Below are positions 16,410 through 30,383 of a stretch of 64,000 bases of DNA, piece by piece. The first letter of the stretch is position 1, and each line of letters begins with the position of its first letter. This DNA is from Desulfocarbo indianensis (GTDB lineage: Bacteria; Desulfobacterota; Desulfarculia; Desulfarculales; Desulfarculaceae). A model generated the notes under the pieces. The model worked only from the letters and a program-made list of their open reading frames with translations. It had not been told where the DNA came from and ran no database searches. Made by a program: the position numbers and the translations under genes. The DNA is taken from NCBI GenBank assembly GCA_001184205.1, contig LBMP01000009.1, forward strand, positions 1-64,000, in the 5' to 3' direction.

Positions 16410-17208
16410 TGCCGCCCTTTCTCCAACGCCAGAAGCGCCCGCGTTTGTGCTCGCCCACCTCGAAAAGCTCGAACAATAAATTGCGCAGGGCCGCCGCGTC
16501 CAGATCGGGGGTGAGCTTGCCGCCCACCGCCACGCTCACCCGGCCCCGTTCCTCGCTGACCACCACGCAGACCGCGTCGGATTCCTCCGAGAGCCCCAGG
16601 CCGGCCCGGTGGCGGGTGCCCAAATGGCGGCCCAGGTTGGGATTGGTGGAAAGCGGCAGCAGGCAGCGGGCCGCCACGATGCGCTCGCCGCGCACCACCA
16701 CCGCGCCGTCGTGCAGGGGGCCCGGCGGCTGGAACAGGCTCACCAGGAGCTCCCGGCTCACCCTGGCGTCCAGCTTGGTGCCGGTCTCCACGAAATCGGC
16801 CAGGCCCACGTTGCGCTCCAGAACGATGAGGCCGCCCATCATGCGCGAGGCCAAAGACACCGCGGTGCGCACCACCTCCTCCAGGGTGGGGCTGGGGTCG
16901 GCGCCCGCGGCGAAGAAAGGCCCCTGGCCCATGCGGGAAAGGGCGCGGCGGATGTCGGATTGAAACAGGATGATGATCACCAGGATGATGGAGGAAAGGA
17001 ACGAGTTCAGGATCCAGTTGATGGTCTCCAACTGCAAGAGCTGGCTGACCACCAGGGTGGCCACCACCACCCCCAGGCCCAGGATCATCTGCATGGCCCT
17101 GGTGCCCTTCACCAGGAGGATCACCTGGTAGATGACGAAGCTGACCAGGAGGATGTCGGCCACATCCTGCCAGCGCATCTGGGTGAAGAGCGCCAGGATC
17201 TCGTTCAT
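16402..17208 (-). CDS. cdaA: Diadenylate cyclase (c-di-AMP synthase)
   Basis: CdaA makes cyclic di-AMP from two ATP. The 268-residue protein has three hydrophobic N-terminal helices (ADILLVSFVIYQVILL, MILGLGVVVATLVV, ILNSFLSSIILVIIIL) and then the DAC domain. The hallmark motifs are both present: DGAVVV near residue 160 and GTRHRAGLGLSEESDA near 195, which bind and orient ATP. In other bacteria c-di-AMP controls potassium and osmolyte uptake and wall balance. ATG directly follows the folP stop with no gap, so the genes form one transcript: tilS-ftsH-folP-cdaA-cdaR-glmM. Confidence 0.96.
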   Translation of the reverse strand: MNEILALFTQMRWQDVADILLVSFVIYQVILLVKGTRAMQMILGLGVVVATLVVSQLLQLETINWILNSFLSSIILVIIILFQSDIRRALSRMGQGPFFAAGADPSPTLEEVVRTAVSLASRMMGGLIVLERNVGLADFVETGTKLDARVSRELLVSLFQPPGPLHDGAVVVRGERIVAARCLLPLSTNPNLGRHLGTRHRAGLGLSEESDAVCVVVSEERGRVSVAVGGKLTPDLDAAALRNLLFELFEVGEHKRGRFWRWRKGGNA

Positions 17209-18091
17209 TTAGGCCTTTTCTCCGCGCAGCACGGCGTCGGCCACCAAAACGGCGTCTCGCACGGGTTCCACATCGTGCACCCTGACCATGTCCGCTCCCA
17301 GCATGGCGCCGGCCACGTGCACCCCTATGGTGGACCAAAGGCGCTGATCGCTGCCTTTGCCGCCGGTGAGCATGCCCAGCATGGCCTTGCGGCTGGCGCC
17401 CAAAAGCACCGGGTAGCCCACGGCGCGCAACTGGCTCAAGTTGTGGAGCAGGGTCAGATTGTGTTGCAGGTTCTTTCCGAAGCCGATGCCGGGGTCGATC
17501 ACGATGCGCTCCCGGGCCACGCCGGCCGCCTGGGCGGCCTGGGCCTGGGCGGCCAGCATGGCGCCCACCTCGCCCACCACGTCATCGTATTCCGGGTTGA
17601 CCTGCATGGTCTTGGGCTGCCCCCGCATGTGCATCAGGACCAGGCCGACGCCGCTGGAGGCGGCCAGGTCGGCCATGGCGGGATCGCCCCTCAGGGCGGT
17701 CACGTCGTTGATCACCTGAGCCCCCGCCTTAATTGCCTCGGAGGCCACCTGGGTCCGGTAGGTGTCTATGCTTATCACCGCCCGCGGGGCCCCGGCCAAG
17801 ACGCCCTGGATAACCGGCAGCACCCTTTTCAATTCGTCGGCGGGGCTGGTGGGATCGGAGCCGGGCCGGGTGGATTCGCCGCCGATGTCCAAGACGTCGG
17901 CGCCCTCCGCCAGGAGCTTGAGCCCCTGTTCCACCGCCGCCCCGGTCTCCAGGAAGCGCCCGCCGTCGGAAAAGGAATCCGGCGTGACGTTCACCACGCC
18001 CATGATCAGGGTGCGCTCTCCCCAGGGGAGGTTCGTCCTGGGCAGCGGCCAAGTCCCCGCCGCCCGCGGCGCGATCTCTATGACGCCCCGC

Positions 18092-18099
<8 letters not shown>
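17209..18099 (-). CDS. folP: Dihydropteroate synthase
   Basis: FolP condenses p-aminobenzoate with dihydropterin pyrophosphate in folate synthesis. The 296 residues form a TIM barrel with the two signatures [15 protein letters not shown] near residue 33 and [13 protein letters not shown] near 72; later [37 protein letters not shown] and the C-terminal RVHDV (pABA/sulfonamide site) follow in order. The start is GTG, overlapping the ftsH stop by 8 bp with GGAGA 9 nt upstream. The ftsH-folP-cdaA-cdaR-glmM order is widespread. Confidence 0.97.
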
Positions 18100-20010
<1,911 letters not shown>

Positions 20011-20014
<4 letters not shown>

Positions 20015-21477
20015 TAGTTTACTCCACATTCTCCGGGTTGGCGGTCCCAAGGGCCGGCAAAAGCTCCACCAAAACCAATAGTATATGAAGGGCTCTCATT
20101 TGTGTCAACGAACCTGAGCCTCAAATATGCGCTTTCTCCGGGTTTTTTACGCGCGCGTTCCGCCAGGGACCAGGGCGCGGCCCACCAGGTTCCCCGGCGG
20201 TCGGCCAGCACCACCGTGCGCCTGCGCCACCAGGGGGAGACTTTCTGGTCCATGAGAAAGCGGCTGAGCCGTTTGGAGCCCGGCGCGCCCAGGGGATGGA
20301 AGCGCTCGCCCCGACGCGGCGGCCTGATAAGCAGGGGCCAGGCCACGCGGGCCGCGGGGATGAAGACCTCCGGGCCGCGCGCCTTCAGCTCCGGCGGTTC
20401 GGAGACGGGCTCCACCGCCAGCCAGCGGCGCAAATGGGGCAGCCACACCCAACCCGGCCCCTGCAGGGCGAAAGCGAACTCCGGCGGGCTTTCGCCGACA
20501 TCCAGGCGCAAGCCCCCCGCCTCCCGCCAGGCCATCAGCCCCGCCGGCAGGGTGAGCCGCCGGCCGGCCGGTCCCGCGGCCAGCTCCTCCAATTGCCCGA
20601 TATGCCTGGCCAGGAGGTGCTGCCCCCTGCCCAGGAGCCGGCCGGTGAGCCAGCGCAAGAGGCGGCGCAGGCCGGCCGGAGGCAGCGCCCGCGCTTCCGG
20701 CAGCGCCAATAAAAGCGAGGAGCCTTCGGCGCTTACCCTTTGCCGGCTTTCTTCCGCGCACCAGGCATCCCAATAATCTTCCTCCTCGGCGCAAAGCGCG
20801 GCCAGGCGGCCCAGCGCCTCCACCGCCCGGGGATTGACCCTGGCCTGGGCCAGGGGCAGGATTTCATGGCGCAAGCGATTGCGCATAAACCCCAAGTCCT
20901 GGTTGCTGGGGTCCTCCCGCCAGGCCAGGCCTTGCCGCTTCAGCCAGGACCGCAAGTCAGCCCGACTAAATTCCAACAGCGGCCGCCAAAAGGGCGGGCT
21001 CCAGGCGCGCATGCCGGCCAGGCCGCTGGGGCCGGTGCCTTGCAGCAGGCGGGCCAGAAGCGTCTCGGCCTGATCGTCGGCATGGTGGGCCAGGGCTATG
21101 GCCGCGGCCCCGGCCTCCCGGGCCATGTCCATGAGCGCCGCCCGGCGGGCCTCCCTGGCCGCCTCCTCCGGGGAGCGGCCCCGGGCTTTAACCCGCACCC
21201 GCCGCCACAAGAAAGGCACGCCCAGCTCCCCGGCCAGGGCGGAGGCGAACTCCATATCCGCCGCGCTATCTGAACGCAGGCCGTGGTCCACGTGGCCGGC
21301 CCAGAGCCGCCAGCCGCGCTCCGGGGCCAGAGCGTGCAGCATGCCTAAAAGCGCCACGGAATCAGCTCCGCCGCTAAAGGCGACCAGGACGGGTCCCGGA
21401 CCGGGCAGGCCCCGGCCCTCGGCCTTGACGCCGGGAGGCGGGGAAGCTAAGCTCAATGTAACTACGGACATTTTCAT
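20011..21477 (-). CDS. tilS: tRNA(Ile)-lysidine synthase
   Basis: TilS changes C34 of the tRNA(Ile) CAU anticodon to lysidine with ATP, fixing AUA decoding. The PP-loop [13 protein letters not shown] lies near residue 35, followed by [11 protein letters not shown] and the [22 protein letters not shown] core. Later [20 protein letters not shown] is the conserved tRNA-recognition helix. A long C-terminal region completes a normal ~490-residue protein. The start is uncertain: candidate codons at 21492, 21489, 21477 and 21471 all lack a good ribosome-binding site; 21477 is a compromise. It is divergent from the MOSC gene, whose ATG is only 13 bp away, so the promoters must overlap coding sequence. 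Confidence 0.93.
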
Positions 21478-21490
21478 ATGGGTGCGCATC

Positions 21491-21946
21491 ATGACTCAGG
21501 CAAAAATCGTGTCGGTAAATATTAGCAAGGACAAGGGAGATTGCAAAACGCCTATTGACGAGGGCGAATTGCGGCCCGAAACCGGCCTGGTGGGCGACGC
21601 CCACGCGGGGGCCTGGCACCGCATGCTGTCGCTTTTGGCCATGGAATCCATCCAGACCATGCGCGACAAAGGCGCGGAGGTCAATCCCGGTGATTTCGCG
21701 GAAAACATAACCACCGAGGGCGTGACCTTGCACACCCTGCCCGTGGGCACCCGCATGACCTTGGGCGCGGTGGAGGTGGAGGTGACCCAGATCGGCAAGG
21801 AATGCCATCAGGGCTGCGCCATACGCAAAAAGGTGGGCGACTGCGTGATGCCCCGCCAGGGAATTTTCGTTAAGGTGCTCAACCAGGGGATGGTGCGCGC
21901 CGGAGACCCGGTAACCGTGCTTTCGCCCCAGAAAGGCGCTGCATGA
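21491..21946 (+). CDS. MOSC domain protein
   Basis: A 151-residue stand-alone MOSC domain. It has the N-terminal VSVNISKDKGDCKTP, then GLVGDAHAGAWHRMLSLL, NITTEGVTL, and the conserved cysteine block QIGKECHQGCAIRK, followed by GIFVKVLNQGMVRAGD. MOSC domains bind sulfur-carrying molybdenum cofactor in sulfurases and related proteins; single-domain forms like this often accompany MogA/MoaB proteins. No other molybdopterin gene is visible. Its ATGA stop/start overlap with the next gene indicates coupling. No strong ribosome-binding site is seen, and the start is set by family alignment from memory. Confidence 0.88.
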   Translation: MTQAKIVSVNISKDKGDCKTPIDEGELRPETGLVGDAHAGAWHRMLSLLAMESIQTMRDKGAEVNPGDFAENITTEGVTLHTLPVGTRMTLGAVEVEVTQIGKECHQGCAIRKKVGDCVMPRQGIFVKVLNQGMVRAGDPVTVLSPQKGAA

Positions 21947-22338
21947 GCCGCCTGAAGCGGCTGAGCGGAGAAGCTTGCACATACTTCGTACGTGACCGCT
22001 GCACGCGCACGCGAAGCCCCGAGGAATCAGCCGAAGCCAAATGCGCTCTTCTGGAGGAGCGCCGCAAGGTCGGCGCCCAGACCCTGGACCGTTTGGAGCG
22101 CATCAAGCGTTTGGCCGACGCCGAGGACCGCGAAGTGGCCCGGCGGCACGTCATCCAGAAAAACCTGGAAGCCATGACCAAGCTCTCCTGCCCCGGCTTC
22201 GTGCCCGCCTCCGGCGAAGGCCCGGTCTGCGTTCATCAGCATCTGGTCTACTGCCTGCTCCTCCTGCCCGCCTGCACGGGGCGTTGCGAGGATTTCCTGG
22301 TGCGCCGCGAGCCGGGCGCGCGGGCCAAGGGCAACTAG
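21943..22338 (+). CDS. Cysteine-rich small protein of unknown function
   Basis: A 131-residue protein, not recognised. Seven to nine cysteines are spread through it: two near the N-terminus (ACTYFVRDRC), one near 34, then SCPGF, VCVHQH and CLLLLPACTGRCEDF at the end. This spacing suggests a bound metal or Fe-S centre. A central charged helix (LDRLERIKRLADAEDREV) separates the cysteine groups. The start overlaps the MOSC stop by 4 bp, so production is tied to the MOSC protein. Whether it carries sulfur or metal for a cofactor enzyme is speculative. Confidence 0.65.
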   Translation: MSRLKRLSGEACTYFVRDRCTRTRSPEESAEAKCALLEERRKVGAQTLDRLERIKRLADAEDREVARRHVIQKNLEAMTKLSCPGFVPASGEGPVCVHQHLVYCLLLLPACTGRCEDFLVRREPGARAKGN

Positions 22339-22348
22339 GAAGCCCGCC

Positions 22349-22837
22349 GTGAAAGAGCACCTGGTCTGTCCCCATTGCGGCGGCCAAGTGGCGCGCTACC
22401 GCAATCCCTTGCCCACCGTGGACATCGTCATCGAGCTGACCGGCCGGGGCGGCCCCGGCCCCATCGTGCTCATAGAGCGGGCCAACCCGCCCCTGGGCTG
22501 GGCCCTGCCCGGCGGCTTCGTGGACTACGGCGAAAGCGTGGAAAGCGCGGCCCGGCGGGAGGCCAGGGAGGAGACCGGCCTGGAGGTGGAGCTGGTGGCC
22601 ATCCTGGGGGTTTATTCCCGGCCGGGCCGGGACCCCCGCTTCCACACCCAGACCACGGTTTTCGCGGCCCGCGCCCAGGGCCGGCCAGCGGCCGGCAGCG
22701 ACGCCGCCGGGCTGCGAGCCTTTGCCCTGGATGATTTGCCCCAGGCCATTTGTTTTGACCACGGGTTGATTCTGGAGCATTACCGCCAGTGGCGCGCCGG
22801 CGCTAGACCCGCCGCGCCCGTGCAAGAGGAGCCCTGA
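22349..22837 (+). CDS. NUDIX hydrolase with N-terminal zinc ribbon-like stub
   Basis: A 162-residue NUDIX protein. The NUDIX box runs GGFVDYGESVESAARREA then REETGL, matching GX5EX7REUXEEXGU, so a metal-dependent hydrolysis of a nucleoside diphosphate-linked substrate is expected. The N-terminus has a single CPHCGG pair, a half zinc ribbon as in NADH pyrophosphatase-like proteins. Substrate is not predictable. The start is GTG with AGGAAG 7 nt upstream. It lies 10 bp after the Cys-rich gene and 3 bp before the AMMECR1 gene, in one operon. Confidence 0.9.
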   Translation: MKEHLVCPHCGGQVARYRNPLPTVDIVIELTGRGGPGPIVLIERANPPLGWALPGGFVDYGESVESAARREAREETGLEVELVAILGVYSRPGRDPRFHTQTTVFAARAQGRPAAGSDAAGLRAFALDDLPQAICFDHGLILEHYRQWRAGARPAAPVQEEP

Positions 22838-22840
22838 GCC

Positions 22841-23409
22841 ATGAGCCAAGACCGCCCCTTGAACCAAGAGGAAAAAAAGCGCCTTTTGCGGATCGCCCGC
22901 CAGACCATAGAAAGCCATGTGACCGGCGGCAAAGCCGGCGGCGACCATGCAACCCTGGAGGGCCTTGGCTTCAAGCGGGGCGCTTTCGTGACCATTCATC
23001 GCCGGGGGGCCCTGCGGGGCTGCATCGGCAATTTCTTCTCGGATCAGCCGCTGGCGAACACCGTGGAGGAAATGGCCGTGGCCGCGGCCAGCCACGATCC
23101 CCGCTTCCCGCCGGTGTCCCCGGCCGAGCTTGGCGAATTGGATTTGGAGATAAGCGTTTTAAGCCCCCTGCGCGAGGTGGAGGACGTTAACGAAATCCAG
23201 GTGGGGGAGCACGGCATCTATATCTTCAGCCCCCGCGGCCGGGGGGTGCTGCTCCCCCAGGTGGCCACCGAGTACGGGTGGGACCGGGACACCTTCCTCG
23301 ACCAGACCTGTCTCAAGGCCGGCCTGGAGCCGGGCTGCTGGCGCGATCCCCAGACCAAGGTCCTGGTTTTTTCAGCCCAGGTCTTCGGCGAAAAGGATTT
23401 GGGCCAGGC

Positions 23410-23413
<4 letters not shown>
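22841..23413 (+). CDS. amrA: AMMECR1-domain protein (AmmeMemoRadiSam system protein A)
   Basis: A 190-residue AMMECR1 domain. The signature LRGCIGNFF lies near residue 62, with FVTIHRRGALRG before it and the SHDPRFPPVSPAEL and LEISVLSPLREVE blocks after it. In many bacteria and archaea this domain is encoded with a Memo-like protein and a radical-SAM enzyme (AmmeMemoRadiSam), a protein or lipid modification system of unclear substrate. Here the Memo and radical-SAM partners are absent from the neighbourhood. It is the final gene of the MOSC operon; its stop overlaps that of the convergent kinase gene. Confidence 0.9.
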
Positions 23414-26343
<2,930 letters not shown>

Positions 26344-26432
26344 CCCTAGCGCCCCTATCGGGATTCGCGTTGTTTACTGGGGGAGTCTTTATTATGCCTC
26401 GTCCGCCGCGATGAGGGCAAGAATAACCTACC

Positions 26433-26460
26433 GGTTTGCCATGCAATTTACCGGCAAACC
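26433..26460. other. 8-bp hairpin between coaD and the kinase gene
   Basis: GGTTTGCC (26433-26440) pairs with GGCAAACC (26453-26460) across 12 nt. It lies about 40 bp beyond the coaD stop. There is no long T run on either strand, so it is only a possible weak terminator of coaD. The rest of the 150-bp gap holds nothing else recognisable. Confidence 0.4.
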
Positions 26461-26500
26461 CTGCCCCCGCCGGCGGCGGCTGAATAATAATTCCGAAAAA

Positions 26501-27010
26501 TCAGTGGTTTGACTTCTTGAGGCGTGCCTTGAGCGCGGGGAATTTATCGGCCAGCGCCTCCCGCACTATATCCGGCACCAAGGCGTTGACGTCGCCTCCC
26601 AGGGCGGCCGCCTCCTTGATGATGGTGGAGGAAACGTACAGCCATTTGTAGTCGGTCATCAGGAAAATGGACTGCACCTTGCGGTTCAGTTTGCGGTTCA
26701 TGAGCGCCAACTGAAACTCGTAGTCAAAATCGGACAGGGCCCGGATGCCCCGTAAAATAACATTGGTTTTCTGGGAGATGACATAGTCGACCAACAGGCC
26801 GGTGAAGGTATCCACCCGCACCCCGGGGATGGTTTCGGTAACCCGGCGGATGATGTCCAGGCGCTCTTCCAGGGGGAAAAGGTTCTTCTTTTCGGGATTC
26901 TTGGCCACCGCCACGATGACCTCGTCGAAAATTTCCAGGCCGCGGCGAATGATGGAGAGGTGGCCGTTGGTGATGGGATCGAAGGAGCCGGGGTATACGG
27001 CGGATTTCAT
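26501..27010 (-). CDS. coaD: Phosphopantetheine adenylyltransferase
   Basis: CoaD makes dephospho-CoA from 4'-phosphopantetheine and ATP. The 169 residues start AVYPGSFDPITNGHLSIIRR, with the T/HxGH nucleotidyl-transfer motif NGH. The KNPEKKNLF loop, VILRGIRALSDFDYEFQLA and YVSSTIIKEAAALGGDV, including the SSTxIKE motif, follow in order. Length is typical. ATG 27010 was chosen over TTG 27016, with GGAAAGG about 10 nt upstream. It follows rsmD by 19 bp; the rsmD-coaD pairing is common in bacteria. Confidence 0.98.
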   Translation of the reverse strand: MKSAVYPGSFDPITNGHLSIIRRGLEIFDEVIVAVAKNPEKKNLFPLEERLDIIRRVTETIPGVRVDTFTGLLVDYVISQKTNVILRGIRALSDFDYEFQLALMNRKLNRKVQSIFLMTDYKWLYVSSTIIKEAAALGGDVNALVPDIVREALADKFPALKARLKKSNH

Positions 27011-27029
27011 TGGCAATACCCTTTCCGGT

Positions 27030-27581
27030 TCAGGACTCGCGCCTCAAGAAGCTGAGTTCGGTTTGTCCGTAGGTTCTATGGTCAATTAACTCCAGGCCGT
27101 GGGCCTCCCTGGGTCTCTCCCGGGGCGAATGCTCCAGGACCATGAGCCCGCCCGGGGTCAGGAAGCCGTGCAGGCCGGCCAGCTCCACGAGCCTTTGCAC
27201 CTGGCCCTGGTCATAGGGGGGATCGCCCAACAGCAAATCCACCGGTCCCAGGCCCAGGAGCTTTTGGGCGGGGCCGGCCGCGTCGGCCTGCAACACCGAG
27301 GACCTGGGCTTGAGCCCCAGGCTTGCCAGGTTTTCGCGCAAAACCCGCAGCACCGCGCCGCGGCGTTCCACGAACAGGCAACGCTCCGCCCCCCTGGAGA
27401 GCGCCTCTATGCCCAAGGCCCCGGACCCGGCGAAGAGATCGGCCGCCCGGGCCGCCTCCACCCTTGCCGCCAGGATGGCGAACAGGGCCTCGCGCACCTT
27501 GTCGCTGCTGGGCCGGGTGTCGCTGCCGGGCGGCGCCTTGAAGCGCCGTCCGCCCAGCTCGCCGCCCGTGACCCGCAGCAA
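27030..27581 (-). CDS. rsmD: 16S rRNA (guanine966-N2)-methyltransferase
   Basis: RsmD methylates G966 of 16S rRNA with SAM. The 183-residue sequence opens LRVTGGELGGRRFKAPPG, then RPSSDKVREALFAIL, the SAM motif DLFAGSGALGIEALSRGA near residue 48, and catalytic LLGDPPYDQG near 118. The initiation codon is TTG; no ATG lies before the conserved start, and a modest GGCGG is upstream. The gene starts within 20 bp of the asd stop and precedes coaD, as in many genomes. Confidence 0.95.
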   Translation of the reverse strand: MLRVTGGELGGRRFKAPPGSDTRPSSDKVREALFAILAARVEAARAADLFAGSGALGIEALSRGAERCLFVERRGAVLRVLRENLASLGLKPRSSVLQADAAGPAQKLLGLGPVDLLLGDPPYDQGQVQRLVELAGLHGFLTPGGLMVLEHSPRERPREAHGLELIDHRTYGQTELSFLRRES

Positions 27582-27598
27582 AGGATACCGCCAACCGT

Positions 27599-28618
27599 CT
27601 ACAGGTAATCGCGCAGTAAAATCTCGGCGATTTGCACCGCGTTGGTGGCCGCGCCTTTTCTTATGTTATCCGCCACCAGCCAGAGATCGATTCCGTTGGC
27701 CTGGCTGATGTCCTCCCGTATGCGCCCCACCAGGGTGTAATCCTGATGGGCGGCCATGAGAGGCGTGGGGTATTGGTTCGTCGCCGGCTCGTCCACCACC
27801 TTCACCAGGGGCGCCTTGGCCAGAATATCCCGCGCTTCTTTAGCGGTCAACTTGCGCTCGAAGGCCAGGTTGAGCGCCTCGGAATGGCTGTAATACACCG
27901 GGACCCGCGAACAGGTGGCCGAAACCAATATCCCGTCCTCGTGCAGGATCTTGCGGGTTTCGTTGACCATTTTCATCTCTTCCTCGGTGTAGCCGTTGTC
28001 GGTGAAAGGCCCGATGTGCGGGAAGAGATTCAGCGCGATCTGGTGGGGATAGACCTTGTTTTCCGGCTGGTTGCCCTCGTGAATCGCCTTGAGCTGGTTT
28101 TGCAGCTCGAAGATGGCCTTCTGGCCGGTGCCGGAAACCGCCTGGAAGGTGGTCACCACCACCCGCTTGAGCCCGGCCGCCAGATGCAGCGGCTTCAGCA
28201 CCACCACCATCTGGATGGTGGAGCAGTTGGGATTGGCGATGATGCCCTTGTTCTTGTATCGGGCTATGTCCTCGGGGTTGCATTCGGGCACCACCAGGGG
28301 CACCTGGGGGTCCATGCGCCAGGCCGAGGAATTGTCCACCACCACGGCGCCCTCGGCCCAGGCCTGGGGAGCCCATTGTTTGCTGGTGCCGCCGCCGGCG
28401 CTGAACAGGGCGATATCCATGCCCTCGAATGATCCCTTGCCAATGACCTGGACCGGCACCTCTTGGCCCTTGAACTTGAGGCTCCTGCCCCGGGAGCGCT
28501 CCGAGGCCAAAAGCCTGATCTCGCTCACCGGAAAGTCGCGCTCTTCCAGGCACTGGATCATCTGATTACCCACGGCGCCGGTGGCGCCGCACACCGCCAC
28601 GCGGCAGCTTGCAGCCAT
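27599..28618 (-). CDS. asd: Aspartate-semialdehyde dehydrogenase
   Basis: Asd reduces aspartyl phosphate to the semialdehyde for lysine, DAP, methionine and threonine. The 339 residues have the NADP site VAVCGATGAVGNQMIQ at the start, catalytic cysteine in NPNCST near 132, and the base/substrate region with FQAVSGTGQKAIFEL. CSRVPVYYSHSEA follows, and the C-terminal GIDLWLVADNIRKGAATNAVQIAE closes the dimer arm. It belongs to the ~335-residue subgroup. A structured 130-bp intergenic stretch separates it from leuA upstream, so expression may not simply follow leuA. Confidence 0.97.
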   Translation of the reverse strand: MAASCRVAVCGATGAVGNQMIQCLEERDFPVSEIRLLASERSRGRSLKFKGQEVPVQVIGKGSFEGMDIALFSAGGGTSKQWAPQAWAEGAVVVDNSSAWRMDPQVPLVVPECNPEDIARYKNKGIIANPNCSTIQMVVVLKPLHLAAGLKRVVVTTFQAVSGTGQKAIFELQNQLKAIHEGNQPENKVYPHQIALNLFPHIGPFTDNGYTEEEMKMVNETRKILHEDGILVSATCSRVPVYYSHSEALNLAFERKLTAKEARDILAKAPLVKVVDEPATNQYPTPLMAAHQDYTLVGRIREDISQANGIDLWLVADNIRKGAATNAVQIAEILLRDYL

Positions 28619-28646
28619 TTTGGTTCATTCCTTTCTAAACGCTGTG

Positions 28647-28719
28647 CCTTGGCTTTATGGGCCGTTCTCCGCCCCCTTGAAAAGGGGCGGAGAGCAACCG
28701 CAACTCTTTTTAGCCAAGG
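28647..28719 (-). promoter_or_regulatory. Nested inverted repeats between leuA and asd
   Basis: An inner perfect 10-bp stem, TCTCCGCCCC (28666-28675) with GGGGCGGAGA (28684-28693), sits inside an outer 8-bp stem, CCTTGGCT (28647-28654) with AGCCAAGG (28712-28719). In the minus-strand transcript a T-poor stretch follows, so it is not a classical terminator. It could be an attenuator, an RNase-stable structure or a protein-binding leader for asd. Confidence 0.5.
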
Positions 28720-28749
28720 TCGGCCGGGATTGCAAGGCTTTGTGGCCGG

Positions 28750-30318
28750 TCAGGCCGCGTCGCCGCCTCCCGCGCTGGAGCACATGCCGTTTTTTGTCTT
28801 GGGCGCGTGCTCCTTGAGGTATTCCAGACGGTTCAGGCCGTTCAGATAGGCCTTGGCCGAGGCCACCAGAATGTCCGAATCCGCGCCCTTGCCCAAGGCG
28901 ATGAATTCGCCCTCCTGCAGGCGGGCGGTCACCTCGCCCTGGGCGTCCACGCCGCCGGTGACGCTGGCGATGCCGAAGCGCAACAGCTTGGCCTGGCTGC
29001 CGGTCATCTCGGCCAGGGTGTTGTAGACCGCGTCCACCGGGCCGTTGCCCGAGCCGAAGCCGGTGAGGAGCTTTTCGCCCTCGCGGATGCGCACGGTGGC
29101 GGTGGGCACCGTCACCGTGCCGGAGACGATGTTCAAATACTCCAGCTTCCAGCGCAGGGGTATGCGCAGGATCTCGTCGGCGATCAGAGCCTCCAGGTCC
29201 TCGTCGAAGACCTCTTTTTTCTTGTCGGCCAAGGCCTTGAAGGCCATGAACAGGCGCTCGAAGTCCTCGGGATTCAGGTCGTAGCCCATGTCCTTCAAGC
29301 GCGACTTGAGCCCGGCCCTGCCCGAGTGCTTGCCCAGGACCAGGTTGTTCTGGCCCAGGCCCACCTCGGCCGGGGTCATGATCTCGTAGGTGAGCGGCTG
29401 CTTCAGCACGCCGTCCACGTGAATGCCGGACTCATGGGCAAAGGCGTTGGCCCCCACGATGGCCTTGTTGGGCTGCACCAGGATGCCGGTGACCATGGAC
29501 ACCAGGCGGCTGGTGGGATACAGCTCGTTGCGCTTGAGCCCGGTGGTGAAGCCCAGCTCCTTTTCACGGGTGGCCAGGGCCATGACCAGCTCCTCCAGGG
29601 CCGCGTTGCCCGCCCGCTCGCCGATGCCGTTCATGCAGACCTCGGCCTGGCGGGCGCCGGCCCGGATGCCGGCCAGGGAATTGGCCACCGCCATGCCCAG
29701 GTCGTCGTGGCAATGCACGCTCATCACCGCCTTTGCCACCTCGGGCACGTCCTGGCGGATCTTCGTGATCAGGGCCTCGAACTCGTGAGGCAGGGCGTAG
29801 CCCACCGTATCGGGGATGTTGATGGTGGTGGCGCCGTGCTTCAACGCCATCCGCACCGCCTGGCACAAAAAGTCGGGATCGCTGCGGCTGGCGTCCTCGG
29901 CGGAAAACTGCACGTCGTCGCACAGGCTCCTGGCCAGGGAAACCCCGGTCTCGATTTCCTTGAGGACCTCCTCGCGGCTGATCCGGAGCTTATACTGCAA
30001 ATGGATGTCCGAGGTGGCGATGAACACGTGTATGCGCGCCTTTTCGGCGTCCTTCAAGGCCTCCCAGGCGGTGCGGATGTCCTCCGGCCTGGTGCGGGCC
30101 AGGCCGCAGATCACCGGGCCCCGCACCTCGCGGGCTATGGCTTGCACCGCCTCGAAATCCCCCGGACTGGCCGCCGGAAAGCCCACCTCTATGATGTCCA
30201 CCCCCAGGCTGGCGAACTTATGGGCCAAACGGAGTTTTTCCTCGCGGTTCATGGAAGCGCCGGGCGATTGCTCGCCGTCGCGCAAAGTGGTGTCGAATAT
30301 TAATACCCGTCCAGACAT
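28750..30318 (-). CDS. leuA: 2-isopropylmalate synthase
   Basis: LeuA condenses acetyl-CoA with 2-oxoisovalerate, the committed step to leucine. The 522-residue protein is the full-length form: a TIM barrel with FDTTLRDGEQSPGASMN at the start, IEVGFPAASPGDF, metal ligands in MSVHCHDDLGMAVANSLA, and GANAFAHESGIHVDG. A C-terminal LeuA dimer domain (about 390-505, with GFGSGNGPVDAVYNTL) senses leucine for feedback inhibition. No Leu-rich leader peptide was seen upstream. ilv genes are not in the window. It is preceded by pssA on the same strand with a 65-bp gap. Confidence 0.97.
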   Translation of the reverse strand: MSGRVLIFDTTLRDGEQSPGASMNREEKLRLAHKFASLGVDIIEVGFPAASPGDFEAVQAIAREVRGPVICGLARTRPEDIRTAWEALKDAEKARIHVFIATSDIHLQYKLRISREEVLKEIETGVSLARSLCDDVQFSAEDASRSDPDFLCQAVRMALKHGATTINIPDTVGYALPHEFEALITKIRQDVPEVAKAVMSVHCHDDLGMAVANSLAGIRAGARQAEVCMNGIGERAGNAALEELVMALATREKELGFTTGLKRNELYPTSRLVSMVTGILVQPNKAIVGANAFAHESGIHVDGVLKQPLTYEIMTPAEVGLGQNNLVLGKHSGRAGLKSRLKDMGYDLNPEDFERLFMAFKALADKKKEVFDEDLEALIADEILRIPLRWKLEYLNIVSGTVTVPTATVRIREGEKLLTGFGSGNGPVDAVYNTLAEMTGSQAKLLRFGIASVTGGVDAQGEVTARLQEGEFIALGKGADSDILVASAKAYLNGLNRLEYLKEHAPKTKNGMCSSAGGGDAA

Positions 30319-30383
30319 GGCTGTTCTCCACGATATTCGTGATTGGAAATGCTTTCGAATTTTAGCGTTTTTTTAAAGAACGG

